From assembly GCF_018616375.1 (NCBI RefSeq), contig NZ_JAEQBB010000002.1:310001-374000 (forward strand): 64,000 nt of DNA, given 5' to 3'. The notes under the pieces are model-generated. The model saw only the letters and a program-made list of their open reading frames with translations, ran no database searches and was not told where the DNA came from. The translations under genes and the position numbers were made by a program. The DNA comes from Exiguobacterium sp. J17977. Lineage in GTDB: Bacteria; Bacillota; Bacilli; Exiguobacteriales; Exiguobacteriaceae. How positions within the stretch are numbered: the stretch's first letter is position 1; every line of letters begins with the position of its first letter. This document shows positions 55,040 through 63,766 of the stretch, piece by piece.

Positions 55040-55136
55040 TGGTTTAAAAAAGTCCTCCGCCTCGTTCATCGTTGTATTCCGACCTTTCGGCACCGAGGAA
55101 TACCATCCCGAGACGTGTGTGATGTGTTTAACACCG
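55040..55136 (-). ncRNA. Structured leader of rpsB (candidate regulatory RNA)
   Basis: The transcript leader of about 113 bases contains a strong minus-strand stem GGTATTCC/GGAATAC (around 55077-55103) with an inner CGGTGCCG-type hairpin, followed by a short AGGACTTTTTT tract before the ribosome binding site. This could be an S2 feedback leader or an attenuator. I cannot assign it to a known RNA family by eye. Confidence 0.45.
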
Positions 55137-55142
55137 AAAATT

Positions 55143-55171
55143 ACTATAGCATATGTCAGCCAATCCGGCAA
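55143..55171 (-). promoter_or_regulatory. Sigma-A promoter of rpsB-tsf
   Basis: Minus-strand TTGCCG (55166-55171) and TATAGT (55143-55148) with a 17-base spacer, plus a TG one base before the -10 (extended -10). The predicted start is near 55136. Confidence 0.78.
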
Positions 55172-55174
55172 CTC

Positions 55175-55543
55175 TCACTTTTTGCGAAGTTTGGCATAAA
55201 GGGCGACTTCGCCCTCACCTTTTCCGAGCAGTCGGGCCGTCTCTCGGACCGAATGGTTCAGCAAAACGTCTTCGACGTGCGGTGCCTGTTGGCGCTCACG
55301 GGACGACGGTGCCTCCAGCAGCGAATCCTCAAGTGCAGGTTCCATAGCCGACTCCTCGCTCGAAGGCGCAGGGTGTTTCACGACATCGTTTATCGATTCC
55401 ATGAACGACAACAGGAGGGCCTCGGTCTCACGCTTCTCTTGTTCGAGTCGCGTGACACGAGCCGTCAGCGCCTGGACTTGACGAAACAAAATCAACAGTC
55501 CGTACGCGACGATACAGGCGATCCCGATATAGACGACGGTCAT
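55175..55543 (-). CDS. swrB: SwrB-like membrane protein
   Basis: Protein of 122 residues with one N-terminal membrane helix (about 2-22), a coiled coil (about 25-50), a variable acidic linker and a C-terminal helix-turn-helix-like motif (LNHSVRETARLLGKGEGEVALYAKL). It lies between sigD and rpsB, the place of swrB at the end of the B. subtilis fla/che operon. SwrB there promotes assembly of the flagellar export apparatus. I start at the ATG 6 bases after AAGGAGGG; an ATG two codons earlier is too close. Identification rests on architecture and position. Confidence 0.8.
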   Translation of the reverse strand: MTVVYIGIACIVAYGLLILFRQVQALTARVTRLEQEKRETEALLLSFMESINDVVKHPAPSSEESAMEPALEDSLLEAPSSRERQQAPHVEDVLLNHSVRETARLLGKGEGEVALYAKLRKK

Positions 55544-55556
55544 CTCCATCCCTCCT

Positions 55557-56327
55557 TCACGATGTCTTTTCTTCTAAATAGGAACGTCCGAGCGCCAGCT
55601 TCAACGTCTTCAGCGCCTTGGAATGAATTTGGGAGATGCGGGACGTCGATAGTTCCAACACTTCACCGATTTCCGTCAACGTCAACTCGTCGAAATAGAA
55701 TAACGACACGACGAGCCGCTCTTTCTCAGATAAATGCTCAATCTCGTTCGTCAACACATCGAGCAGCTCGCGCTGCAGAAGTGTATCTTCCGGTTTTTCG
55801 GAATCGGGGTCGAAATACGTGACGGACATGACCTTGCCTTCCTCTTGAAGCGTTACCGCCTCATCGATGGACAACATGTTCGCAAAGTAGCCTTCCGCCA
55901 TTGCCTTCTCGATTTCAGAGACCGGCAATTCGCACGCGTGCGCCAGCTCTTCTTTCGTCGGGGCCCGGTGCAGCTTCTGTTCGAGCTGTTCGGCGACGTG
56001 GTCAATCTTTTTCACCCGTTCACGCACCGATCGTGGCAACCAATCGATTTTCCGTAGTCCGTCGATGATCGCGCCCCGAATCCGAAACGCCGCGTACGTG
56101 TCAAACTTGTTGTTGTGTTCTGGATCATATTTCATGAGGGCATCGTACAATCCCATGTAACCCAAACTTTTCAATTCGTCGCGTTCGACGCTCTTCGGGA
56201 GCGTCACGATCATTCGTTGCACGTGATAATGGATCAGGAACTCATAGTGCGTCAAAAGTTCATTCGCCGTATCCATATCGCGGTCAGTATTCCAACGATC
56301 CCACAACTCGGTAAGTTGAGTCGTCAT
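55557..56327 (-). CDS. sigD: RNA polymerase sigma factor SigD/FliA (sigma-28)
   Basis: Sigma-70 family factor of 256 residues directing flagellin, motility and autolysin genes. Region 2 includes ERDELKSLGYMGLYDALMKYD and the FRIRGAIIDGLRKIDWLPRSVR promoter-melting segment; region 4 ends with LTLTEIGEVLELSTSRISQIHSKALKTLK. The ATG at 56327 has GGGGGG upstream; a longer reading frame overlapping cheD is a shadow. It is near the end of the che operon, as in B. subtilis. Confidence 0.96.
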   Translation of the reverse strand: MTTQLTELWDRWNTDRDMDTANELLTHYEFLIHYHVQRMIVTLPKSVERDELKSLGYMGLYDALMKYDPEHNNKFDTYAAFRIRGAIIDGLRKIDWLPRSVRERVKKIDHVAEQLEQKLHRAPTKEELAHACELPVSEIEKAMAEGYFANMLSIDEAVTLQEEGKVMSVTYFDPDSEKPEDTLLQRELLDVLTNEIEHLSEKERLVVSLFYFDELTLTEIGEVLELSTSRISQIHSKALKTLKLALGRSYLEEKTS

Positions 56328-56338
56328 GTCGATCCCCC

Positions 56339-56824
56339 CTAAATTTCCTTTGTTCCCACGCTGACCGTTCGAATCGACAGGACGCAAGTCGCCACATCAA
56401 ATTCAATCGTTCGCCCATTGTGTCCACCACAGTCCTCGGCGATGAGCGGGATCCGGTGCGCTTTTAAAGCATTGCGGACGGCCTCGGCATTTCGTTCACC
56501 GATACGCATCGCCTCGTTCTCATACTTGAATTGAAACATTTGGGCGCCCCCGGCCATCTTCGCTTGCAGCCGACCGGCCCCGGCCTGTTTCAATGAGGCG
56601 ACGAGTGCATCGATGGCCGTATCCGCATATTTTCCTACTTCAATCGTTTGATGTTTCCGGGCAATCGCCGAATCCGGCAACATGACGTGGGCCATCGCCG
56701 CGACTTGGAGCCGGACGTCGTACAGGATGACCCCGACACACGAACCGAGCCCGGCCGTTCGCAACTTGTTCGGCGCCGTCGTCTGCTTCCATTCCGCAAT
56801 CCCGATTTTGAGTACTTCAGCCAT
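56339..56824 (-). CDS. cheD: Chemoreceptor glutamine deamidase CheD
   Basis: Enzyme of 161 residues that deamidates Gln on chemoreceptors and binds CheC. The catalytic Cys29 and His46 lie in LGSCVGVILYD and MAHVMLPDS. The start overlaps cheC by 8 bases. With CheC it forms a feedback loop adapting receptors to CheY-P levels. Confidence 0.96.
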   Translation of the reverse strand: MAEVLKIGIAEWKQTTAPNKLRTAGLGSCVGVILYDVRLQVAAMAHVMLPDSAIARKHQTIEVGKYADTAIDALVASLKQAGAGRLQAKMAGGAQMFQFKYENEAMRIGERNAEAVRNALKAHRIPLIAEDCGGHNGRTIEFDVATCVLSIRTVSVGTKEI

Positions 56825-57416
56825 GGCCCATCAACCGCTGCTTAATCCGTTCGAGCGAGCCATGCGTCGGTAGGAACAACACATGTCCGGCACTTACTTT
56901 TCCGTCGATGCGGAACGTCGTATCGATATAGAGCGCCGCATCTTCTTCGGGCTGGACCGATGTGACGACGAATTCGACGATTGAACCGGCCATGTCGACC
57001 GCTGTCGCCGGGACGTGAATCGGGATCGGTGTATTCAACCAATCGCCGAGCGCCCGGGCGTAGGCCCCGCTCATGATATTTCCGATCTCTTCCCATGCCG
57101 ACTGACCGAGTTCATCGGCCGCTTGGAACGTGAACCCGCTCCCGATGAGTGATGAGACCATCATCTCGGCGTCATCGACCGGGAATAGGATGAGGATCAT
57201 GCCGCTGATGTCGCCTCCGAGCTCTAACAGCACGGACGCCACGTGACGCTCAGGACCGCCGACCCGTTCCGGCAAATACGTGATTGGTTCCATCTCGGCC
57301 GAGGAGACGGTAATGTTGACCGGCTTGGCCAACAGCGTCGACAATGCCGTCGCTGCATGGCCCGATCCGATATTACCAAGTTCTTTCAATAAATCTTGCT
57401 CGAACTCACTCAGCAT
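56817..57416 (-). CDS. cheC: CheY-P phosphatase CheC
   Basis: Protein of 199 residues with both active-site motifs of the CheC/FliY family: ELGNIGSGHAATAL near residue 12 and EEIGNIMSGAYARAL near residue 110, each with the catalytic Glu and Asn. Two intact sites indicate an active phosphatase. It overlaps cheW upstream and cheD downstream, implying coupled translation. Confidence 0.96.
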   Translation of the reverse strand: MLSEFEQDLLKELGNIGSGHAATALSTLLAKPVNITVSSAEMEPITYLPERVGGPERHVASVLLELGGDISGMILILFPVDDAEMMVSSLIGSGFTFQAADELGQSAWEEIGNIMSGAYARALGDWLNTPIPIHVPATAVDMAGSIVEFVVTSVQPEEDAALYIDTTFRIDGKVSAGHVLFLPTHGSLERIKQRLMGHG

Positions 57417-57837
57417 GTTGTTCCTCGAACAACGCGTTGGCGTCTAGAAGCGAGAACAGTTTGTCCTCCCCTTTCGCGATCGCCGTCAAATGAGCCGACA
57501 ACATGTCTCGACTCGATTCAGGAATCGGCTCGAGGCGAACGTCTTCGCTTTCGACGACCTCGTTGGCGCGGTCGACGATAAAGCCGGCATCGCCTTGATT
57601 GAGCGAGGCGATCAAAATCCGGGTCTCGTCGGTCGGTTCAATCGCTTCATAACCGAGGCGGAGGCGAAGGTCGATGACCGGTGTGACGACACCGCGCAGA
57701 TTGATGACACCTTTGACGTGAGCCGGTGCGTTCGGGACGCGTGTGACCGGTTGTACCCGTTCAATCGAGCGGACCGATTGGACATCGATCCCGTACGTGT
57801 TCGTTCCCAGTGAAAAGACTACCCATTTTTGTTCCAT
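57406..57837 (-). CDS. cheW: Chemotaxis coupling protein CheW
   Basis: SH3-like scaffold of 143 residues that links chemoreceptors to CheA. NTYGIDVQSVRSIERV and VKGVINLRGVVTPVIDLR are the standard motifs. It lies 12 bases after cheA and overlaps cheC. Confidence 0.96.
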   Translation of the reverse strand: MEQKWVVFSLGTNTYGIDVQSVRSIERVQPVTRVPNAPAHVKGVINLRGVVTPVIDLRLRLGYEAIEPTDETRILIASLNQGDAGFIVDRANEVVESEDVRLEPIPESSRDMLSAHLTAIAKGEDKLFSLLDANALFEEQHAE

Positions 57838-57849
57838 GCTTCTTCCTCC

Positions 57850-59817
57850 TTAGAACAGATCGTTGCTGTCGACAATCAAGGCGACACGCCCGTCTCCGAG
57901 TATCGTCGCACCCGAGATGGCCGGAATGCCCTCGAGATACGTACCGAGCGGCTTCATGACAATCTCTTGTTGGCCAATCAAATCGTTGACGACCACACCG
58001 ACGAGTTTATTTCCTTTGCGGACGACGACGACCGGGAATTGCGTCTTCGTTTCCGTCTCAATCGCAAACATTTCTTTTAAATAGACGAGCGGGACGAGCT
58101 GACCTCGGAAATCGAAGACACGTTCGCGATGGGCCGTCAAAATGTCGGCCTCGTCGAGAAGCGTCGTCTCGAGAATCGATGACAGCGGGATGGCGTACGT
58201 CTCCTCACCCGCTTGAACGAGCATCGCTGAGATGATGGACAGCGTGAGCGGAAGGCTGACTTGGAATTTCGTCCCTTGTCCGACGACCGTCTCGAGCGTG
58301 ACGACCCCACCGAGTGACTCGATTTTGTTTTTGACGACGTCAAGACCGACACCACGACCAGACAAATCGGTGACGACGTCTGCCGTCGAGAAACCTGGGG
58401 CGAAGATGAGCATGGCCACTTCGTTATCGGTCATCGTTGTTGCTTCTTCCGGCGTGATGACACCGCGCTCGAGCGCTTTCGACCGGACTTTATCGACGTG
58501 GATTCCTGCCCCGTCGTCCTCGATTTCAATGAAGACACGGTTGCCGCCATGATAGGCCCGGAGCGCAAGACTTCCTTGCTCCGGCTTCCCGGCTGCAACA
58601 CGGACTTCCGGCAGTTCGATGCCGTGGTCGATGGCGTTGCGAATCAAGTGAACGAGCGGGTCGCCGATCTCATCGATGACCGTCCGATCAAGTTCCGTCT
58701 CCGCGCCCGTGATATCAAGCTGGACTTTCTTATGGATGTCTTTCGCGACCGAACGCACCATGCGTGGGAAGCGGTTGAACACTTGCTCGATCGGCATCAT
58801 CCGGAGCGTCAGGACGAGTGATTGGAGTTCGTTCGTCCCGCGTTTGATTTTCTCGACCGTCTCGTTCAATTCTGGCTGTCCGACTTCATCGGCGAGCCGC
58901 TCGAGACGACCGCGGTCGATAATGAATTCTTCGAATAAGTTCATTAAGCGATCAATCCGTTCCAAGTTGACGCGAATCGTCTTCGCCTGGGCGACAGCCT
59001 GTTCTTTCGGCTCGTCCGCCTCGACTTTCGGTTTCGGTTCCGCGACGGCGCCCGTCTCAACACTGACGGCGACTTCCGGTTCGCTTGATGCACTCGTATA
59101 CACCGTCACGTGGACGCACTCGACTTCTGATACTTGCGACACGGCGTGTTCAATCACGTCGGCCGTCTCTTGTGACACAAACAAGACGTCAAATGAGAGG
59201 TCGAACTGCTCTTGTTCGATGGCCTCGGTTTCCGGTAACGTCCGGACGACTTCGCCGAGCTCTTGCAGGCGATCGAATACCATATAGGCACGCGCCGCTT
59301 TCAAGACGACGGCATCGGATAGTTTCACGTGCAATTGGAACGCCTCGAAGCCCGTCTCCTTCGCTTGCGTGATGACCGAATCCGTATAAAGGTCGGCCGT
59401 GAAGACGTTGGTCTCGACCGTCGGAGCCGCCTTTGGCGTGCTGCCGATGAACGACTGGAACGCAGACACCGTCGCAGCGACATCGACGTTCGCGCCGCGG
59501 CCGCCGGTCTCGATATTGGCGATCATCTCTTCGATTTGTTCCATCGCAGAGAACATCGTGTCGAGCAACAGCTGGTTGCTCTCTTTCTTGCCGGCCCGAA
59601 CCAAGTCGAGCGCGCTCTCCATCTCATGCGTCAAGTTGGCCACACTCTCGTAACCCATCGTCGCCGACATGCCTTTGAGCGTATGCGCGGAGCGGAAAAT
59701 CTCTTGAATCGCATCTTGGCTGCCCGTCTGTTCAAGTTTTAACAGTTGGGTGTTCACCGATTGAATATGTTCTTGCGACTCATCTAAAAACAATCCTAAG
59801 TATTCGTTCACGTCCAT
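57850..59817 (-). CDS. cheA: Chemotaxis histidine kinase CheA
   Basis: Kinase of 655 residues with the five CheA domains: P1 with the phosphorylated His in FRSAHTLKGMSATMG (near residue 46), a short P2 that binds CheY, P3 dimerisation helices (about 275-345), the ATP-binding P4 domain with N box HLIRNAIDHGIE, DDGAGIHVDK and GRGVGLDVVKN, and the CheW-like P5. AGGGAGG precedes the ATG. Upstream is flhG, with only 19 bases between, so cheB, which is usually here, is missing. Confidence 0.97.
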   Translation of the reverse strand: MDVNEYLGLFLDESQEHIQSVNTQLLKLEQTGSQDAIQEIFRSAHTLKGMSATMGYESVANLTHEMESALDLVRAGKKESNQLLLDTMFSAMEQIEEMIANIETGGRGANVDVAATVSAFQSFIGSTPKAAPTVETNVFTADLYTDSVITQAKETGFEAFQLHVKLSDAVVLKAARAYMVFDRLQELGEVVRTLPETEAIEQEQFDLSFDVLFVSQETADVIEHAVSQVSEVECVHVTVYTSASSEPEVAVSVETGAVAEPKPKVEADEPKEQAVAQAKTIRVNLERIDRLMNLFEEFIIDRGRLERLADEVGQPELNETVEKIKRGTNELQSLVLTLRMMPIEQVFNRFPRMVRSVAKDIHKKVQLDITGAETELDRTVIDEIGDPLVHLIRNAIDHGIELPEVRVAAGKPEQGSLALRAYHGGNRVFIEIEDDGAGIHVDKVRSKALERGVITPEEATTMTDNEVAMLIFAPGFSTADVVTDLSGRGVGLDVVKNKIESLGGVVTLETVVGQGTKFQVSLPLTLSIISAMLVQAGEETYAIPLSSILETTLLDEADILTAHRERVFDFRGQLVPLVYLKEMFAIETETKTQFPVVVVRKGNKLVGVVVNDLIGQQEIVMKPLGTYLEGIPAISGATILGDGRVALIVDSNDLF

Positions 59818-59836
59818 CTATAATGCCTCCCTGTCG

Positions 59837-60676
59837 TTAAACTCGGTTCCACTGACGTTTCAAGTTCCCCATCAAACGATCCATGAAATGACGTGGTTTC
59901 GGCGGTGTCCCGGTCAAGGTCGTTAAAATCCGCTCTAACCGCCAACTGATATCACTTTTCCGGTCCAGATGGTAAAACGGGACTTGGGCGATGACCGCTC
60001 GTCTGACCGTGGCGTCATCTGGTAAATACCCGAGGAATCGAATCGATTTCTTTAAAAACTGCTCACACGCAACTTCCATTCGTTCAAAACATTGCAGCGC
60101 TTCCTCACCCGATTGGGCCCGATTGACGATGACGCCGAGCGGCAAGTCTGGGCTCTGACGATGCACCAGCTTCGTATAGGCGTACCCGTCCATGAGCGAG
60201 GTCGGTTCCGGCGTCAAGATGAGAAACATCTCATCGCATCCTTCAATGAATTGAAGGGATGTGTCGGTCGCCCCAGCCCCCATGTCGAACAGGACATAAT
60301 CGTATTCAGTGAGCACTTCGAGTTCACGCATAAAAAATTGCATATCGGCATGTGAGAATTGGACTAGTTCGTCGAGTCCACTCCCCCCATGTAATATATC
60401 GACACCATGCACGCCTTTCTGAACCGAGGCGGCCAGCGGAATTCGGGCTTTGACCGAATCCATCATCGTCCGCGACCGCGAGGCGTTCAACAAGATATGC
60501 ACGTTCGCCATCCCGATGTCGAGATCGACGATTAACACGCGCTTGCCGAGCTCGACGAGGCCGATGGCCGTGTTGACACAGACGTTCGTCTTGCCGACCC
60601 CGCCTTTCCCGCTCGCGAAAGCGATTGTCGTCGGTGGGGCCTCTGTTTTCGCCCTTAGACGTCTTGCTTGGTCCAT
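59837..60676 (-). CDS. flhG: MinD-like ATPase FlhG (YlxH)
   Basis: ParA/MinD-family ATPase of 279 residues that sets flagellar number and position together with FlhF. The deviant Walker A is GKGGVGKTNVCVN near residue 27; LIVDLDIGMANVHILL and a Walker B-type DYVLFDMGAG follow. The start at 60676 is 5 bases after AAGGGTGG; a GTG three codons upstream is an alternative. It overlaps the end of flhF by 22 bases. The N-terminal DQAxxLR motif is the FlhF-activating segment. Confidence 0.93.
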   Translation of the reverse strand: MDQARRLRAKTEAPPTTIAFASGKGGVGKTNVCVNTAIGLVELGKRVLIVDLDIGMANVHILLNASRSRTMMDSVKARIPLAASVQKGVHGVDILHGGSGLDELVQFSHADMQFFMRELEVLTEYDYVLFDMGAGATDTSLQFIEGCDEMFLILTPEPTSLMDGYAYTKLVHRQSPDLPLGVIVNRAQSGEEALQCFERMEVACEQFLKKSIRFLGYLPDDATVRRAVIAQVPFYHLDRKSDISWRLERILTTLTGTPPKPRHFMDRLMGNLKRQWNRV

Positions 60677-61734
60677 TGGGTCCACCCTTCTTTCTCAAGC
60701 AACCGATCGGTCAGCCGGGCCGGGTCCCCGTTGACGAGGTCGTCCGGCACTTCTTGTCCGTCCGTCAGCCAAGCGACCGGCAATCCGCTCTCGCGAACCA
60801 TCCGGTACATCGCGTGGATGTCGCTCGTCTCATCGGCTTTCGTGAAGATGAGCGACCCGAGCGGCAACGGCTCGAACTGACGATAAATCATGTCCATATC
60901 TCGCATCTTCGACGTCAGGCTGAGGACGAGCGAGAGACTCGTCTCCGAAAAGTCGTGATGTCGCTCGAACTGCTCGACATACGCCTCGTCGCGGAAGTTA
61001 CGGCCGGCCGTATCAATCAAAATGATGTCTTTGCGAGCGAACAACTGTTTCGCCCGCTTGAAGTCATCAAAATCGTAGGCGACCTCGACCGGGATGTCTA
61101 AAATCTCGGCGTACGTCTTCAATTGTTCAATCGCCGCAATCCGATACGTATCCGTCGTGATCAAGCCGACCGAGAGCCCATGCTCGAGCTTGTAGTGCGC
61201 GGCAAGTTTCGCGAGCGTCGTCGTCTTGCCGACGCCGGTCGGACCGACGAGCATCATGTACCGCTTCGGTTCGGGTACGGGCAAGAAGGAACTTCGGATT
61301 TGATCGCGGACGTAACGCTCGACGGCATCGACCGATTTTGTCGTGTAATACAGCTCCTGAATCGCTTCGTCCCACGACTCGCCGTGAAACGATTCGGACG
61401 CGAGCAGTGCTTCGACGTGTGCCAGTGGTGCCGGCAACCGTCTCGCTGCCGACATGTCAGGCGCAGCGCCCACCACGTTTAGGGGCTGCGATTGACGTCT
61501 TGGCGCCGGCTCAGGTTTCGGTGCTGTGACCGGCTTCGTGACCGTACGCGGTTTGACGGCGAGCGGTGCTTTCTCGAGCGCGGCGATGACCTCGACATGT
61601 TGTGAGGCGAACAAGCCGAGCCACCCTTTCTTCACTTGGCGCGAATTCAAGATGACGGCGTCATCGCCAAATTCTTGTTTGACTTTCGCCATCGCTTCCG
61701 CCATCGTCTTGCCTGTATATTTTTTGATTTGCAT
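60655..61734 (-). CDS. flhF: Flagellar biosynthesis GTPase FlhF
   Basis: SRP-type GTPase of 359 residues that marks where flagella are built. A variable N-terminal B domain, a helical N domain, and the G domain with GPTGVGKTTTLAKLA (near 170), DTYRIAAIEQL, DTAGR and TKAD motifs. It begins immediately after the flhA stop codon and overlaps flhG. GGGGTGA precedes the ATG. Confidence 0.96.
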   Translation of the reverse strand: MQIKKYTGKTMAEAMAKVKQEFGDDAVILNSRQVKKGWLGLFASQHVEVIAALEKAPLAVKPRTVTKPVTAPKPEPAPRRQSQPLNVVGAAPDMSAARRLPAPLAHVEALLASESFHGESWDEAIQELYYTTKSVDAVERYVRDQIRSSFLPVPEPKRYMMLVGPTGVGKTTTLAKLAAHYKLEHGLSVGLITTDTYRIAAIEQLKTYAEILDIPVEVAYDFDDFKRAKQLFARKDIILIDTAGRNFRDEAYVEQFERHHDFSETSLSLVLSLTSKMRDMDMIYRQFEPLPLGSLIFTKADETSDIHAMYRMVRESGLPVAWLTDGQEVPDDLVNGDPARLTDRLLEKEGWTQWTKQDV

Positions 61735-63753
61735 TTAAATCACCCCAATACTTTTCACTTCAACCGAGCTGAGCAGTTCGTTGTAGGCGAGGACCGGCAC
61801 GTCCGGATAATACCGTTCGAGCAATTGTCTCACGAACAGACGGATCGTCGGCGAACAGAGAATGACGGCCGAAGCACCATAACGTTCGAACATGGATAGT
61901 TGCTCGCCCGAGCGTTCGATTATCTCGCGCGCTTGTTCCGGGTCGAGCGCCAAATAGTTGCCGAACTCCGTTTTTTGAACGGCGTCTTGTATCAACTGTT
62001 CGGTCTGACCGCCGAGCGTGACCACATAGAGCGGTCCGTCGGGCGGACTGACTTGGTCCGTCAATTGGCGGGACAGACCTTGCCGGCAATATTCGCCGAG
62101 GATGTCTGCGTCTTTCGTCACTTTGCCGTAATCGGCCATCGTCTCGAATAAGAGCGGTAAGTTGCGAATCGAGACATGTTCTTTCAACAGATGACGGAGC
62201 ACCTTTTGAATGTCGCCAATCGACAAGACGGACGGTGTCACGTCTTCGACGAGCACCGGGTGTGTCTCTTTCAAATGTTCGACGAGTTGTTTCGTCTCTT
62301 CGCGGCCGAGAAGGTCGGCGGCATGTTTCTTGAGCGTCTCGGTCAAATGTGTCGCCACGACGGATGGCGGATCGACGACGGTATACCCGCTCATTTCGGC
62401 ACGGGTGCGCGTCTCTTCATCAATCCATAGCGCCGGGAGACCGAACGCCGGCTCCGTCGTTTCAATTCCATACACTTCCGGATCTTCAATGCCGGGGCTC
62501 ATCGCCAAGTAATGATCGAGCAAGAGTTCGCCTTCCGCGACGACGTTCCCTTTCACTTTGATCCGATACGCATTCGGTGACAGTTGCAGATGGTCGCGAA
62601 TCCGAACCGTCGGCAAGATGAACCCGAGTTCGAGTGCGAGCTGACGTCGGATCATGACGACCCGGTCGAGCAAATCGCCGCCTTGCGATTCATCGGCGAG
62701 CGGAATGAGTCCGTAGCCGAACTCGAACTCGATGGCATCAATCTGTAACAGCGAGACGACCGTCTCAGTCGGTGCCGCCGGTTCTTCTTCCGGTAACGGC
62801 GTGTCGATGGTCCGTTTCAAATTGCGACGCATCGTATAAGCGCCGTAGAACGTGGCGCCGGCAATGATCAGTGTCACCGGGAGCAGACTCGGTGAGATGA
62901 TTCCAAGCATGATGACGATGGAGCCGGCGATATAGAGCAGCGTCGGGTTTTGCCCGAGCTGGTCGACGACGTCTTCGCCGAGGTTCCCGTCCGAGACAGC
63001 ACGTGTGACGATAATCCCGGTTGCTGTCGAGATGAGGAGCGCCGGGATTTGACCGACGAGCCCGTCCCCAATCGTCATGAGCGAGAACTTTTGGAACGCT
63101 TCGCCGACCGGTAGACCCATGTCGACGACACCGATGATGATTCCGAAAATCAAGTTGATGGCGACGATGATAATCCCGGCGATGGCGTCCCCTTTGACGA
63201 ACTTCGAGGCCCCATCCATCGACCCATAAAAGTCGGCTTCGCTTTGAATCTTTTTCCGGCGGATTTGCGCGTCTTTGTCATCAATCAATCCCGAGTTCAA
63301 ATCGGCATCGATGGCCATCTGTTTCCCTGGCATCGCATCGAGGGTGAAACGTGCCGACACTTCGGATACGCGTTCGGCCCCTTTCGTGATGACGACGAAC
63401 TGGATGATGACGAGGATGAGAAAGACGACGAATCCGACGAGCACTTTCCCGCCGACGACAAAGTCTCCAAATGTTGCGATGACTTCCCCACCGTATCCGG
63501 TCGAGAGAATCGAACGTGTCGTCGACACGTTCAATCCGAGCCGGAATAACGTCACAATCAGCAACAGCGAAGGAAAAACCGAGAAGTCGAGTGCTTCCCG
63601 GGCGTTCATCGCGACGAGCAAAATGAGCAACGCAATGAGTATATTGACAATGATTAAGAAATCTAACATGAACCCCGGTAACGGGATGACGAGCATGACG
63701 ACGATCATGAGAACGCCGATCAATACCGCAAAATCTTTAGCTTTTACAGCCAA
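61735..63753 (-). CDS. flhA: Flagellar type III export protein FlhA
   Basis: Export gate protein of 672 residues. About eight membrane helices (1-310) contain the FHIPEP-type loop (SARFTLDAMPGKQMAIDADLNSG near 145), and a large cytoplasmic domain (about 340-672) binds chaperone-substrate complexes. The start is a TTG 8 bases after GGAGG, 13 bases after the flhB stop. It forms the export gate with FlhB, FliP, FliQ and FliR. Confidence 0.97.
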   Translation of the reverse strand: MAVKAKDFAVLIGVLMIVVMLVIPLPGFMLDFLIIVNILIALLILLVAMNAREALDFSVFPSLLLIVTLFRLGLNVSTTRSILSTGYGGEVIATFGDFVVGGKVLVGFVVFLILVIIQFVVITKGAERVSEVSARFTLDAMPGKQMAIDADLNSGLIDDKDAQIRRKKIQSEADFYGSMDGASKFVKGDAIAGIIIVAINLIFGIIIGVVDMGLPVGEAFQKFSLMTIGDGLVGQIPALLISTATGIIVTRAVSDGNLGEDVVDQLGQNPTLLYIAGSIVIMLGIISPSLLPVTLIIAGATFYGAYTMRRNLKRTIDTPLPEEEPAAPTETVVSLLQIDAIEFEFGYGLIPLADESQGGDLLDRVVMIRRQLALELGFILPTVRIRDHLQLSPNAYRIKVKGNVVAEGELLLDHYLAMSPGIEDPEVYGIETTEPAFGLPALWIDEETRTRAEMSGYTVVDPPSVVATHLTETLKKHAADLLGREETKQLVEHLKETHPVLVEDVTPSVLSIGDIQKVLRHLLKEHVSIRNLPLLFETMADYGKVTKDADILGEYCRQGLSRQLTDQVSPPDGPLYVVTLGGQTEQLIQDAVQKTEFGNYLALDPEQAREIIERSGEQLSMFERYGASAVILCSPTIRLFVRQLLERYYPDVPVLAYNELLSSVEVKSIGVI

Positions 63754-63766
63754 TACATACTCCTCC

